Origin: a bacterium
GTDB taxonomy: Bacteria > Auribacterota > Auribacteria > Auribacterales > Auribacteraceae
NCBI GenBank assembly: GCA_024233545.1
Contig: JACKPL010000003.1
Span: 186,001 to 250,000 of the forward strand
Reading direction: 5' to 3'
DNA: 64,000 bases
Of this stretch, positions 1 through 12,400 are shown piece by piece (within the stretch, counting starts at the first letter, position 1; every line of letters begins with the position of its first letter). Made by a program: the position numbers and the translations under genes. Below the pieces are notes generated by a model. It saw nothing but the letters and a program-made list of their open reading frames with translations, was not told the origin of the DNA and made no database searches.

Positions 1-3000
1 CTTGACCGAAGCGGCCCGAATGCGCTTGCTAACCCAGAGTTTAATAAATTTGACGGGTTTGTGCGCAGTTATGCCGGAGATGAAAAACATTCTGATTATT
101 CGTATCTTGTCAAGCATGGGCGTGTTGTGCCGTACGATCAGTCGATAAGCATTTATGCGGACCTTGCAAACAATAATTATGTATCTGCCCGTAGAAAAAT
201 CGATGCTCTTTTCCGCATCATGCAGTACGAACAAGACCGTGGATTGCGCAGTGTAGTTCGGTTTGGCTACAATACAACCGATGATTTGTACGAATCTCCT
301 ATCTCTCCTTTGGGAAATACTGCGTGGGCGCTGAAATCAATTTTTGCTTATATTGATGTAACGGGCGATTGGTCGGCGATGACTGGCAGTAAAGGCGAGT
401 TACTGAATAATGCCATGGAGTTTGTGCTGTCTCAGCAAGTCCTCAATCAGCAAGACCCGCGCTATGGTTTTTTTCTCGCGGGAATGCGTATTCGCGATGA
501 AGGCGGGCGGATAGTTGAAATTCAGAATCAATGGGTTGTGTTTGAACATCTTGCAGATATGCATGATTTGCTGAACTTAGCATTTCGCGTTACCGGTAAT
601 CCGGTATTTAAAGAACGGCGAATTTTGCTCGACAATAAGGTATTGGAAAAATTTCTTGTGGATATTGATGATTCGCAAGGCGCTCATTTCCGTCCGAACA
701 TGAATCAGAATGGACAGTTCGGTTCTGGCATTGCCATCGATGATTTAACGTGGGCAGGCAGTATGGTTTTAACCATGGACCATATCCCGCAGGCGCGGCG
801 ATTAGAGATTACTCGGCGGCTGATTACCCATGTACAGAAAAATTTTGTGGTGGAACATCAAGCGGCGGATTTAACCGATCCATCGCCGGCACAGGCAGTT
901 GTTATGAACGATGCCCTTATTCAGGACCGCACGGCTAATCCTAAGCCTAACACTATAATAGGAGTAAAATTCTTCGATGGAGTCTTCGGCGACGATTTTA
1001 TAGAACAAAAAAATTGGGACGACTCTACGATAATGTCCGTACAGTTTGAAGCAACATTAGGATATATCCATCTATTGGTTCAAACTGCTTCAGTCAGCGA
1101 CAGCCAGCAGGAACGAGACGCTTTAATGCGGGAAGCACGGTTTTTACTCGATAATATTCTGAAAGCACAACGGATTTATAATAAGTATAATGGGATTCCG
1201 TATTCGACACGAAATATTTCCCAAGTGCAAACGACCCTTGAATCGACTATTTCTACTGAAACACTCAGGACTTTACTGGGAATTTGGTCTAATCCTCGTT
1301 TAATGTGGACATTTATCGGCGCTTCAGACCAATCCTTGCAAGGAAATCGGCAGGTAGACATTCCCCAAAGCCTCCAAGGGCTTATACCGCCTAATTCAAT
1401 TCCTGCGGCAGACCGTCCCGAAACGCCTCCTACGGTTCAACCGCAAAATCAAACAGGGCAAACGCCGCAGAGCGCTGTTCCTGATGCTGTGTCATTGTCA
1501 AATACCTATGTGTTTGATATGAGGAATAGCAATATTATACATCCGCCGGATAAGTTTGGGACTCCCACTGTTGGGGTTCCGGAAGATACTTCTGTTGCGC
1601 AAGTTATGCGAGAAGATTTCCTGTGGGTCGTAGATTTTCTCAGCGGCCTTTCTCCAGCTGAAGGGCTGGGGCTTGAAACTGTTGATAATTGGCAAGGAAA
1701 CATTTTTGTCCCTGCATCCCGTCCATTGCCGGCTCAATTCATTCAAGGGTTAGGGCTTATGCCGGGAACAGAATATAGAGCATCCGCTGTTGACGGAAAA
1801 CTAAATATCGAGTTTGAACTGGTAATTCCACAGAATAAACTCGGCGCTCTGAAATTGGAAAATGCAAACGATCGGTATTCCTTAATTATTTCAGGAAATG
1901 ATATTCTAATACAACCGTTGTTTACTGATGGGCAATATCAGCGGTATTCGCAATTTTCCGATGTAACACAACGTGTGGCACGGTCGCAATCTGCTTCAGT
2001 ACGGTTATCTCTGAGCGATTTTCCTGAACTGCAGGGGTTGCCGCGAAATGTTCCCCTTTCCGCTCGAGCCGATATTCGCAGTAATGTTTTGCGCGTAGCT
2101 CCCGGCTCAAATATAATTGTACGGCCTCTCCAGACTGTTTTTGGCGACAATTATTTTGTTGCTGACGGAACAGAATATACACTTGCGGTTGATGCGCAAG
2201 GAAATGCGTCAATTCGCGAAAATACCGATATCTCTACGGTGTTTCAGAACCCATGGACGCCCAACATTAAGCCGGAACAATTGCCGGGGTTCTTCCGTGC
2301 TCTGCGCAATGAATCGGTAACCCGCTTGGTGGTAAATACCGATCCGCTTGTGAGAAGCAGTGAGATTCATGGAGTCAGTACACGCCGCTACTATCTTGCA
2401 ATGATAGAACTTGCACACAGAGAAGGCATCGAAATCTATGCCGCGCAGGGGGGGCCCGATTGGGTAACACAAGCAGGGGCAAGCAGGGCATTGCTGTATA
2501 TCGATGAACTCGGCAGAAAACAACTTGACTTCGATGGGTATCTCTTAAACATTCAGCCTGATGCTATGCCGTTATGGCGCGATGGTTCGCAAACCGACCG
2601 GACTGTTTTTACTGCGCGGTATGCACGGCTTGTTACTGAGTTGGCGCATAAACTGCATTACTATGCAGGAAACACAGTGCCGGTTGTCTCGTATGTTTCT
2701 AAAGATTTGAGCGCGATGGATAACTATCGGGCATCCGATACGGCAGGCGATGTACTGGTTGTCCGAGGCACATCAGTTGATGCAATGCTGAAAACTATTC
2801 AAGACATCAATCCGCAACGCCCTTTCAGAATTTATATTGAAGCAGGCATGCTTCAGGATGGGGCGCAGTCATTTGCTCTGAAAGAGGGGACATTGCCTGT
2901 TGTGTTGCCGCAACTTCTGGCGCGTATCCGCCAGAATGAAAACATAGGAAAATTATTTCAAGGGTTTGTTGTAAATCAAGATACTGGAGAAGACTTGCTT

Positions 3001-3498
3001 CATGTGTTGCGTACCGGTAACGGCCGCGACCTTGGACAACGTATGAACGATGCGGTATATCAAGCGCCGGATGGTGTGTTTTATGTTACCGGTTCAATGT
3101 ATAACTATTTTATCGAAGGACTCAAACCGACACTCATTCCCATGGGGCAACAAGACCCTTCGGAAAGTGCCGAGGTGCTTGGCACAATCAATGCGCGTAT
3201 CGAGGCGTTGGCACGCGGTATATCCGGAGCTGGAAATATCGATCATATGGTACGGTCGCTTCTTGAAACGATTCGGCGTGACCGTTTAACCATTTTACCG
3301 ATACTCCTCCGCTTGGAGCAGAAATCGGTTCGCTCGTATCGCTCGCGAATATTATTTGGGGCGAGCAGTACTCCGACCTTGGCGAAATTACCAATGTTCA
3401 GATACTTGGCAAAAACACTGCCGGTGAAGTGGTTGCAACGTGGAATAACCTTATCAATAATCCTGTGCCCGTGGTTGTGGGGCGCCAAAGCGACATAA
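1..3498 (+). CDS. Giant multi-domain protein, N-terminal part (5' end outside window; 3' end frameshifted)
   Basis: The frame is open from base 1, so the gene starts upstream; the GTG at 61 is only the first start-like codon. Seen: the first ~430 residues are helix-rich with aromatic and charged patterns like an alpha/alpha-barrel of glycan-active proteins. A Pro/Gln-rich linker follows at about nt 1380-1480, then beta-rich sequence. At about nt 2260-3100 comes a barrel-like segment with alternating strands and helices, including FDGYLLNIQPDA, which resembles (beta/alpha)8 glycosidase-like folds. After about nt 3300 this frame turns into basic, low-plausibility sequence, while the frame of the next entry becomes protein-like. 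The two ORFs overlap by 70 bases and are best read as one gene. No catalytic residues can be assigned. Domain types are inferred from pattern only; a surface or secreted role is likely but unproven. Confidence 0.8.
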   Translation, partial: LDRSGPNALANPEFNKFDGFVRSYAGDEKHSDYSYLVKHGRVVPYDQSISIYADLANNNYVSARRKIDALFRIMQYEQDRGLRSVVRFGYNTTDDLYESPISPLGNTAWALKSIFAYIDVTGDWSAMTGSKGELLNNAMEFVLSQQVLNQQDPRYGFFLAGMRIRDEGGRIVEIQNQWVVFEHLADMHDLLNLAFRVTGNPVFKERRILLDNKVLEKFLVDIDDSQGAHFRPNMNQNGQFGSGIAIDDLTWAGSMVLTMDHIPQARRLEITRRLITHVQKNFVVEHQAADLTDPSPAQAVVMNDALIQDRTANPKPNTIIGVKFFDGVFGDDFIEQKNWDDSTIMSVQFEATLGYIHLLVQTASVSDSQQERDALMREARFLLDNILKAQRIYNKYNGIPYSTRNISQVQTTLESTISTETLRTLLGIWSNPRLMWTFIGASDQSLQGNRQVDIPQSLQGLIPPNSIPAADRPETPPTVQPQNQTGQTPQSAVPDAVSLSNTYVFDMRNSNIIHPPDKFGTPTVGVPEDTSVAQVMREDFLWVVDFLSGLSPAEGLGLETVDNWQGNIFVPASRPLPAQFIQGLGLMPGTEYRASAVDGKLNIEFELVIPQNKLGALKLENANDRYSLIISGNDILIQPLFTDGQYQRYSQFSDVTQRVARSQSASVRLSLSDFPELQGLPRNVPLSARADIRSNVLRVAPGSNIIVRPLQTVFGDNYFVADGTEYTLAVDAQGNASIRENTDISTVFQNPWTPNIKPEQLPGFFRALRNESVTRLVVNTDPLVRSSEIHGVSTRRYYLAMIELAHREGIEIYAAQGGPDWVTQAGASRALLYIDELGRKQLDFDGYLLNIQPDAMPLWRDGSQTDRTVFTARYARLVTELAHKLHYYAGNTVPVVSYVSKDLSAMDNYRASDTAGDVLVVRGTSVDAMLKTIQDINPQRPFRIYIEAGMLQDGAQSFALKEGTLPVVLPQLLARIRQNENIGKLFQGFVVNQDTGEDLLHVLRTGNGRDLGQRMNDAVYQAPDGVFYVTGSMYNYFIEGLKPTLIPMGQQDPSESAEVLGTINARIEALARGISGAGNIDHMVRSLLETIRRDRLTILPILLRLEQKSVRSYRSRILFGASSTPTLAKLPMFRYLAKTLPVKWLQRGITLSIILCPWLWGAKAT
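3282..3312 (+). other. Apparent single-base frameshift joining the two giant ORFs
   Basis: The third frame has a stop (TGA) at 3279 and is open from 3282 onward. From 3300 it reads DTPPLGAEIGSLVSLANIIW and runs without a break into the downstream ORF, well before its GTG at 3429. The first frame up to about 3299 reads ETIRRDRLTILP, equally protein-like. Losing one base around 3297-3300 (for example one G of a GG) would produce exactly this -1 shift. No classical X-XXY-YYZ slippery heptamer is in phase here, so an assembly error or a real indel is more likely than programmed frameshifting. Confidence 0.75.
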
Positions 3499-6400
3499 CA
3501 AAGATTGAAGTCAGGGTTGATGTCCGCTCGAAAGCCGGTAAAGGGCAGGTATTTCCCGCGTATATCGGATTTCTTACCCATCACCCGGGAAGCGGAAGTG
3601 TAGTGACAGAAATTTCGTCTGACGAGTTTACTCTTGCACCGAACGAACAAACGACCGTTTCTTTTGATGTCGATGTAAACCGGGACGGGTTTAACGGGTA
3701 TAGTTTAATTCTGTTTAATGGACAGAAATTCAGTTCTTCCACCAAGGTTGTTGATCTGGTAGGGAGGTTTGGGCACCGGTTTGGAATTCTTGCAGAGTGG
3801 ATAAACGGCAATGCGGCAAAATTCCCTGCATTTTATGCTGAACAAACCAAAGAAGACGAATCACTGATAATAAACCGCGCAGGGTTATTTTCCGGTGTGG
3901 TTGACAGCAGGATTGTGATTGACAGTTTCAGCCAGAGTGATTTTACCCGTCAAAATGGAGCGCTCCTTGCGGAATTGCTCTCGCAATCGGGTATAAGCGA
4001 AGTTGCGCTTAACGGCGATGCTTTAGCACAGCTCATGAATGCCAGCACAAATCCGTCGAGCTTGCGGAATAATATTTCTCAATTCCTTGAAGAGCTTTCT
4101 TTACAGCATATAAGCGTAGCGGTAACGGTTGGCAAGCAGGAGTGGATTCAAGATGCGCCGAGCTATTTGAATGTTCAGCGCGAAATTAACGATGTTTTTC
4201 GCTATAAACTTCCTTTCAACGCGGTTGTTGTCGATTTGGCTCAGGAAATAGATGAAGCACATCCGCTGTTTAAAGAAATTACTCGACTGGCAAATATTGA
4301 GGGTTATACAACAATTTCTTTGTTTAAGCCTACGCAAGTGCGTGTGAATGGTGTTGATGTACGTTCGATTCAATCTTCTGCCCATCTCATGGCAGGCCTT
4401 GAGAGCGGTGCTTCTCATATAGAGTTGTCTGTAGCATCCATCGGCCAATTGACTGGAATCTTATCAAACAGGGAACTGCAGTTTGTACCTGAACAATCAT
4501 TGATAGAACGAGCTGAACGAACCAATGAAAACAGTCTTCAGGAATATGTGCGCATCGGGTATCCGAATTTATCACGGATTGAAAAGCTGTTATACAATTT
4601 TGCGGGTATTAAACGGTTGCCTGAAGTACAGCTCGGAGAGGTCGCCGCGCAAGTGAATCTTCTCAATACTCCTGAATTGTTCAGTCCGGTTGACAGTACT
4701 CCCTATGTTGCGGTACAAGTGCAAAATGTCGGCAATACACATATCGGCAACTTTACAGCGGTAGTAGAATTAACCGACAACCACACGCGCGAACGCCGCG
4801 AAGTAGCATTTCCGATCATATTACAGCAAGGAGAAACACGCGTTCTCAATATTCCGATAGAAAACCTTCCTGTGGGGCAATGGCGGTATGATGTAAGTAT
4901 TGTGCCCGACTATTACGAACGCGCCCGGTTGTTTAAACCGAGCAGTCCGCTTCGTCCGGAAGGTACGACCGTTCAAGTGGGGCAGTGGAATTTTACGGCG
5001 TATCCAATGACGCGAATCGCCGGTGTTCCCGGAGAACGAACAGTAAAATTCGGCGATATAGAATTTCAGTTAATAGAACAGCATGGAACGCAAAAAATTC
5101 CGGCGGTTAGGTTTTACGACACTCAAGGAAATCCTGTGATACTCGAATTAGCCGATAGAGAAAAGGGAGTTTATTATGCAATCGGCCCATCGAAAGTTAT
5201 GGTGAATGTCAGTAAAACACTTTTTAATGAATGGGCGATAGAAATCGGCGGCGAAGAAGTTACTATCGGCAGTTTTCGAAGCGGCGAAGAAGTTTTGACT
5301 ATTGGAGTTCCGCACCGGTCGAAAGTGTTCGGGTTTATTCAGCGAGGGTTGCCGAATATTGCGCTAACCAATGTTGCTGTTACTGCGGAAGACCGGTATA
5401 TTGATCAAACTGCTTCGGTAATAAGTGATGTTGAATTAGGAAAAGAAATTACTATTGGAGAATATAAGGTACAATTTAACCGGACGTCTCTGGATGATAT
5501 CATAGAGTTGAAAGTTACCCGCCCTGACGGAACAGTCGATGCCCGTACATTTCTTAAAGATTCGCCTCCGCGTTCGCTTGTGCTCGGCGATAGGATTTTT
5601 ATCTTCGGCAACGATGCACGCAATAACACAGTTGCAGTGATTTCTCAATATGTTAATGCGCACGTAAAATTTGCCATAACGAACAACGGCAACAGCCCGT
5701 TGCGCTATCAACCTGAGATAACTTTCAACCATCCTTTGATTGGAGAAGTATCCGTAACTGATCAAAATCAATATACCATTTTGCCGGGAGAATCAAAAGA
5801 AGTACAAACGACATTCCCTATTCCCATAGATATTCTTGCCGCAGAAAAACAACAACTTAACGGTATTCTGAGTTCATTTAGGACAATTCAGCAGGAATTG
5901 AATGGTTTTATTGCCGAGTCTCAAGCACGCATTGATAATGGCGAACTGCATCCCGATACATATCAAGTACAGTTGCGTAATCGCCAACAACAATATAAAA
6001 CACGCATCGACCAATTGCTCAAAGAAGCGTCTCAGCTTATCCTGACTGTTCAAAATAAACATCTTAAACAAGAAACGCTTTTAGCTGAAAAAGTGAATCT
6101 TACCAGCCGCGAACAACAACTGCAGGAATCGCTCAAAAAAATAGCAGAATCTGATCCTGCCCATTTTGCCGATGCATTGATAGAAGCAGTTCATATTGTT
6201 ACGTTGCTGAAAGGAGATTTTGGCGATTTATCGACTCAGCAAGTGGGCTATCTTCTCTCAATTCATGATCTTGCCAATATGCTCGGAGAACCGGTTTTTA
6301 CGCGCGGGTTAAACGGTGAACTAGGGGTACCGGTAATACGCAGTATTATTGTCGATCCGGTCATGAACAAAAGCCTTCCGCAACAGGTAAGAAGAATCGG

Positions 6401-9400
6401 CAAGGCGGAACCGTTCATGATTAAAGGCATTTATTCTGAAGCCGACATAAACAGCCAGCTCAATGCGCTTCAGGGGTCGGAAATCGATCTGTTGACCGGT
6501 TTGGAACAGCTCTTTTCTTTGCAGGAAAGCATCTATCGCGTTAAGTTTTCTGATATACCTGCCGCTCAGCTTGTTAAAGAAACAGCATTGCAAAATATTG
6601 TTACTGCACGGCAGGATTTAAGCCGTGCTCAAACCACTCAAACCGTTGATTTGTTTGCCTCGCTTATAAACCGCCTGAATATCATCGACCGGACAGACCC
6701 GATTCCGGCGGCGATACAAATAATGGCGGAAGTACAACGTTCTGTCGATCAAGTCTCTTCCGTTGTAGTCAGCGATCTGGCAACCGGCGATACTGGGCGG
6801 TTCCGGTCGCAACAGCCGGTTTCTATGGAGCGCATCGGTGTTTTATATCGCGGAGTCGCAAATTCACGAAATATAAACGAGCTTAACGGGCATATCGATA
6901 CCTTTATGCAAGGGCAAAGCGCAGGGCGTATTGCGCGTGTAAAACAAGCTGTCGCCCGCATTGCGACCAGCAGTGACCGTATCCGTCCGCAATCGCTTGC
7001 AATCATGGTTACTATTCTTGACGAAATGGGGATGAGGAATAGTTTTACCATTGAAGCGATGGCGCGGTTGGAACCGCTTTATCAAAATAACGTTCGCATT
7101 TTACCTAACCTGATTCAGCATCTGCGGACTTTTAAAGGACAACAGCTTTCGCGGTCGGATGTTTCACGCATTATAGAACGGTATGCAGAAAAAAATGGCA
7201 AAGAGTACCGTTACTATACCACGTTTGTCGGTTCAAACCTTGACGATACTATCAGGTATATGCAAATGCGGCACGATAAAAGTTCCGGTTGGCTGGCGGC
7301 TATGGGGCTTATTAAAGAATATATGCAGGCTCAAGACCTTGCGAAAGACGCCCTTGCGAACGGGCAAGTATCGCCTCAGGATATTGAACGCGCAAAAACA
7401 CATTATCACCGCGCACTTGGGTTTTACCTGCAAATGATTGGAGTCAATAGCGATTTTCAAGTTTCTTCCGATTACACCGCAATTCTTCAGCGGGTTAATG
7501 CTTCAGGCTTAAGCCAAGCTGATAAAGACCGTGTCAAACGCAAAATCGAAGATATCAGAAGCCGCATGGCAGAATTTCAGCAGTTTGTCGCCGACCGGGA
7601 AAAAGATGTTACTGCCGCTCAACGGCAAGCGCAAGTACAGACACAAGCGGCGACCCAATCAAACGAACTGCTTCAAAAACTAGAAGCAATGCGTGCCGTT
7701 CATGAAAAATTTCTTGGAGAGCTCTATGCCGCTAATCAGCGGGCTGTGGCAGAATTGCAAGACGGTATTCGAACAATGCCGAACGATCAGGCCATTGACT
7801 ATCTCAATCAATCGCAACGGTTATATGTCCATTATTTGAATCGGTTTGCAACCGAGTTGGAAACGGTTACCGTATCCAAGAGCAATGCACAAAGCCAAAT
7901 TGAAACAAATGAAGAACTTATTCGAAACCTCTACGATTTATATCAGCAGGAACCTGTTGCCGCAAAGAAAGCCGCAATGGAAAATCAAATCCGCGCATTG
8001 AAAAACAGCGTCTATGACGCACAAGCGTATGTTGCGTTTTCAGAATGGTATATTCCAAAACTGAATACTGAAATCCAGCGTGTTCAAAAACAGATTGCTC
8101 AAATTCAAGCGGCGATTCGCGATCTGGGAGGCACTCCTGACCGAACAGTCGTTACTGCCGCATTCGACGATATTGCGAGTTCTGCTCAAACCGCCCGGGC
8201 AAATGCCGATCGGTTGTCTTCTGCCGAACAAGCGCTTCAAACACGGGAACGTGAGTTACTGGCATCGATCAGCGATATTCAAGGGTCTTTAGCGTTTCCT
8301 TTCAATCGGACTGATGCTCTTTTGGATACGTCTCAAGCGCAGGGAGTATATCAACAGCAATTGCTCCGTTCTGCACAAACTCTGCAAGGGCATCTCGATG
8401 AACTGAATAAACTGATTACCATTGATTCTCGGTACCGGTCTGGTCACCAAGCGGTTCTCGATGCAATACGCGCTGACGAAACCATACGGGCTCAATTATC
8501 CATAGCGCCGGACGCTCCTCTTGATGTGCCGCAGTTCATCTCTTCTGTCGAACAGTTTACTGCAATTCGAGCAGAAATTACTGCACTCAGAGAAAAACTT
8601 CAAGGGTCGCCGTCACTTGACACTATTAAAGCCGTTGCTGAACGTACGCAAGCATTATATACGCAGTCGCAAACATTTGTCCGGCAAATGAAACTTTCTC
8701 ATGGAACGTTGGATTCTCCGGATTTATTGGTGTATCGTATTCAAACCACTGCACCGCCGTCGGCTACCGGTATTCGGCAATATGTGACAATAAAAGTTGG
8801 CGTATTAAGCGGGCAGTCGCCGACGCTTGTTGCAACAGTCCGTGACCAGAACTTCAATGAAACTCAAATAGACCTTGCCGCTCAGAGCAGAACAGTCCGG
8901 CAAAAACTGCAAGCATTACGAGAATCAGGCAGAGAGTTCAGTAGCCTTTCTGTTATTCTCGATGGCTGGGATGCACAAATTACCGAGGATTTAGATGATA
9001 TCGGCACTATTCAGCAAGCAGTGGAAATTGAGCGAAAGCGAAGCGCTGAAATCGAGCCAATTACTGTAACCATACCGCAACGTATAACAATTTATATCAA
9101 TGGCGAATCGCGCGATATACCGGCAGGCCCGTATCAAATAACTGGTAATCTATTATCAGCGCTTGAACAAGTCAAAGCAATAAGCCGCGCTTTGCAAGAA
9201 CCCGCTTTGGCGGCGCGCCTCAGGGCGGAAGGGCTTGAACAAGTACGGCAGTCGCTGAACAAAATGTATGCTAACCTTCCTGCTATTGAAGCGGGCAATT
9301 CTTTTGTGAAACAACCAGGGCCTGAACAACACGTGGTTATTACTGTTGTTGAAAATGCACGGCGTAATGTCGCAATTGCCGAGCAGTTGCTGGGTCAGGC

Positions 9401-12400
9401 TCGTTCTTCTCTGCAAGTAGCAGAAACCGCAAAACAACAGGCAGAAGAAAATATTCGCCTTGCAGAGGCAGAACTGCAAAATGCGAGAAATGCTCTGGCT
9501 CAAGCGCGCAACGAAGTTAATGAAGCACGTGTCGCATCGCAAAAACAATTTGAAGGGTTAGTAAGCGTCATGACTGGTTTTGACGTGTCGTCCATTGTTC
9601 GGTATCAGGCGCAACAGCAGAGGCTTTCCGCACGGGTTACCGGCGGTTCAAATGTGCGTTATCGGGCATTGATTGACTCGCTGACCCGCATGGGGCGCGA
9701 TGCGGAATCGGCGCTTCAGCAAGGTAACTTAAATGAATTTAGGGCTCAATATGGCGATTCTGTTACTGTCGAAACCGATCCGTCGCTTGCTATTGCAGGG
9801 CTTATGCGGTTGCGGGTAACATTGTATGATGGGTTATTTACACTCAGCTGGAACCCAACAAATCCCGAACAGCTTGATTTTGCTATGTCATATAAACTTG
9901 CTGAAGATGGAGGAGTAGACCTCAACCGTATCAATGCTCAGCGCCGTGAAGCGCAAAACATTATATCGCGCATTGCACGTCAAGGCGATTTCAACGTTGT
10001 TTATCAGGAAGTTCAACAACTCGAAAGAGCGCTGGCGTCGTACCAAAATTCTGTATCGTGGGTACAGTATTTACAGCGAATTACTTCGCAGGCGGAAGAA
10101 AACCGCCGTAAATCTCAAATCAATTTACGTCGGGCACAGCAGTTTTTAGAAACACAACAGTATGAAATTGCGCGCGCAGAAGAAAACCTTACCAGAAAAG
10201 AAGGGGAATACCGCGGGGCTCAAGATGGATTAAAACAAGCAGAACGCGATGCAAAAGATACAATCACACCCGCAGAAGCGCAAGGAGTGTTCAGTTCGCA
10301 AGGACAACCTGATGTTACTACAACTGGCGATACCACTTTGCATGATGCCGGATTAGGCAAAGAAGGCGATTCGGTCGTAAAAGAACGGATTTTTTCCCGC
10401 ATTTTAGCGCGGATTATTTATATGCTCATTGGATACATTTTGGTGTTGTTTGGTATTGATTCCATAAAACGATTAGCCAACAAAAAAGCTATAGAACGCG
10501 AAAAAGCAAAATTGCTCGACGCGGCAAGCCAACAGAAAGCGGCTCAACCGGGCGGTTTGTTAAGAAGATTAGCATCCTATTTGCCGTTTAGGCAATTAAC
10601 GGTAACTGAGATAATTCCATTCAGCGGCAGGCGCGTTTTGAACCTTGCCCGCAATAAACCCCAGTTTCAGCGAGTTGCACGCCTTATGGAACGGTGGGGA
10701 ATTGATACGATGGCAGTGGTTTCGGATGAATTGAAGCATGAAGGGAAATTTATCGATGTTGAGAAATTGTCTTTTAAGACATTGTTCAGCAGTGAAAAAG
10801 TACGCAGTTTGTCGCAGAAAGACCGTCTGATTTACCGTTCGCGATTATTCCTCCGATTATTCCGGAGTTCATATGATGATTTTATTTCTACCGGACGCTT
10901 TAAGATGTTCTGGCTGTTGTTTGCTATAGTTGCGGGCACGGTAGTATTTCCGGTTATCGGTTTCCCATCGCTTCCGTTGCAATTATTGTCGAATATACCA
11001 TTATTGTGGGGCGGAGCACCGCTATTCAGCCCATTGTTTTTTCTTACTCCAACGATAACTCTGCCGTGGTTTTTCTGGGTGCCTACGCTTTATTTTCTGC
11101 CGCGCTTGTTATACAATGCGGCAGTGATGGTTCCGGTATTGTGGGGAATTATCCAGTTGTTGGCGTTCGTTGGATTTGCAGTGTTTAAATATTTCTTTAC
11201 GAAAGCGCTCTATATAATACTCATCCCCGTGCTTCCCCTGTGGAGAGGACTGCAAAGTTTGAGCGCACGCTGGACAAACCGCACAGTACCCGATTTGTCG
11301 GATATTCGTTTCTTGCCGAACAGAATAGTTCAGCCGATAGTGCGCGCATACAGGCGTATTGCACAAAGCGGGCGCCAAAAAACACCGCATGGACGGGAAT
11401 TCTCCATAGAGTTTTCCGAGCGGGCAATCGCTCGTGCCCGCGAATGGGCTGAGCAAAACGGATTCGGCCCATTGGAAACCATGGCACGTTCCGACGCTCA
11501 ACGGCTCATCAATAGTTTCATTATTGAGGATACTATAAAATCGACAAAGCATGTAGTTTTTCAGGACGAAGGGAATTCTTTGCGCGTTAATGTCGGCGAT
11601 GAAATAGATGACCTTGCCGTTTCTCCCGGAGTTTTCGCATCGATGCCGGCGATATATGTGCCGTTCTTCTTGCCGGATAAACAACATTTCAATAAATGGT
11701 TCTGGGGTATTTTGATTCAAAACTTTACTCAGTCACTTCAATATGCCGCTTCTATGGGAGCGCGCTCTATTCGCGGTGCAGAGCGCGGCGCAAATGCGAA
11801 ACATAAAATTTTCTCTCATATTGTTTCAAAATCGGAGCTTGATATACATTCGTTCTTATTTATGGTACAGCCGCGCTGGCTTATGGGGCATCTCCATGTT
11901 ATTCGAGAAGAATTGTTAGGCGGTAGAATTGTGCTTGACCTCGAATTTACCGATGCGAGGGAACTTGAAGAAAAACAAGCTCCCGAAGGTGTTGAACAAT
12001 GGAATAATGTTGAGGATTATGTACGGTACTTAATCGACCGCCGAGCTGAATTGCCGGAATTTGATGCGGAAACATTACATCAGATATTTACTCAAGGTTT
12101 AGCCATTGATGTGAATTTTCCTGATGAAATGCCTGAAGAAGACCGCCAATTGATACGTGATGCAATCGATGCGCAAATGCGTAATCTGGTGCAGATTGCC
12201 GCGGGCTATTATCGCGCGTATCCTGATGAGTTTAACCCGTTTTACGGGCCGGGAGAAAATGTTACATTCAGCGGGCATTTTCCTGATGTCAATCCCATGG
12301 ATGCCTCAGACCGTTTTGGCTTGGGAACTTATGCTGATGATCCGACACAAGGTGTTTTTTATGCGCGCGGCAATTATTTCGGCGGATTCAATTATGCGCC

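Noticed and set aside
3286..3300. Programmed -1 frameshift signal at the junction of the two giant ORFs
   Set aside because: The T-rich stretch CATTTTACCG does not form an in-phase X-XXY-YYZ heptamer and no strong downstream hairpin is evident, so a simple indel is preferred.
11109..11720. 203-codon ORF antisense to the giant gene
   Set aside because: It covers a region where the + strand shows clear membrane helices and continuous coding; the antisense product has no recognisable features.
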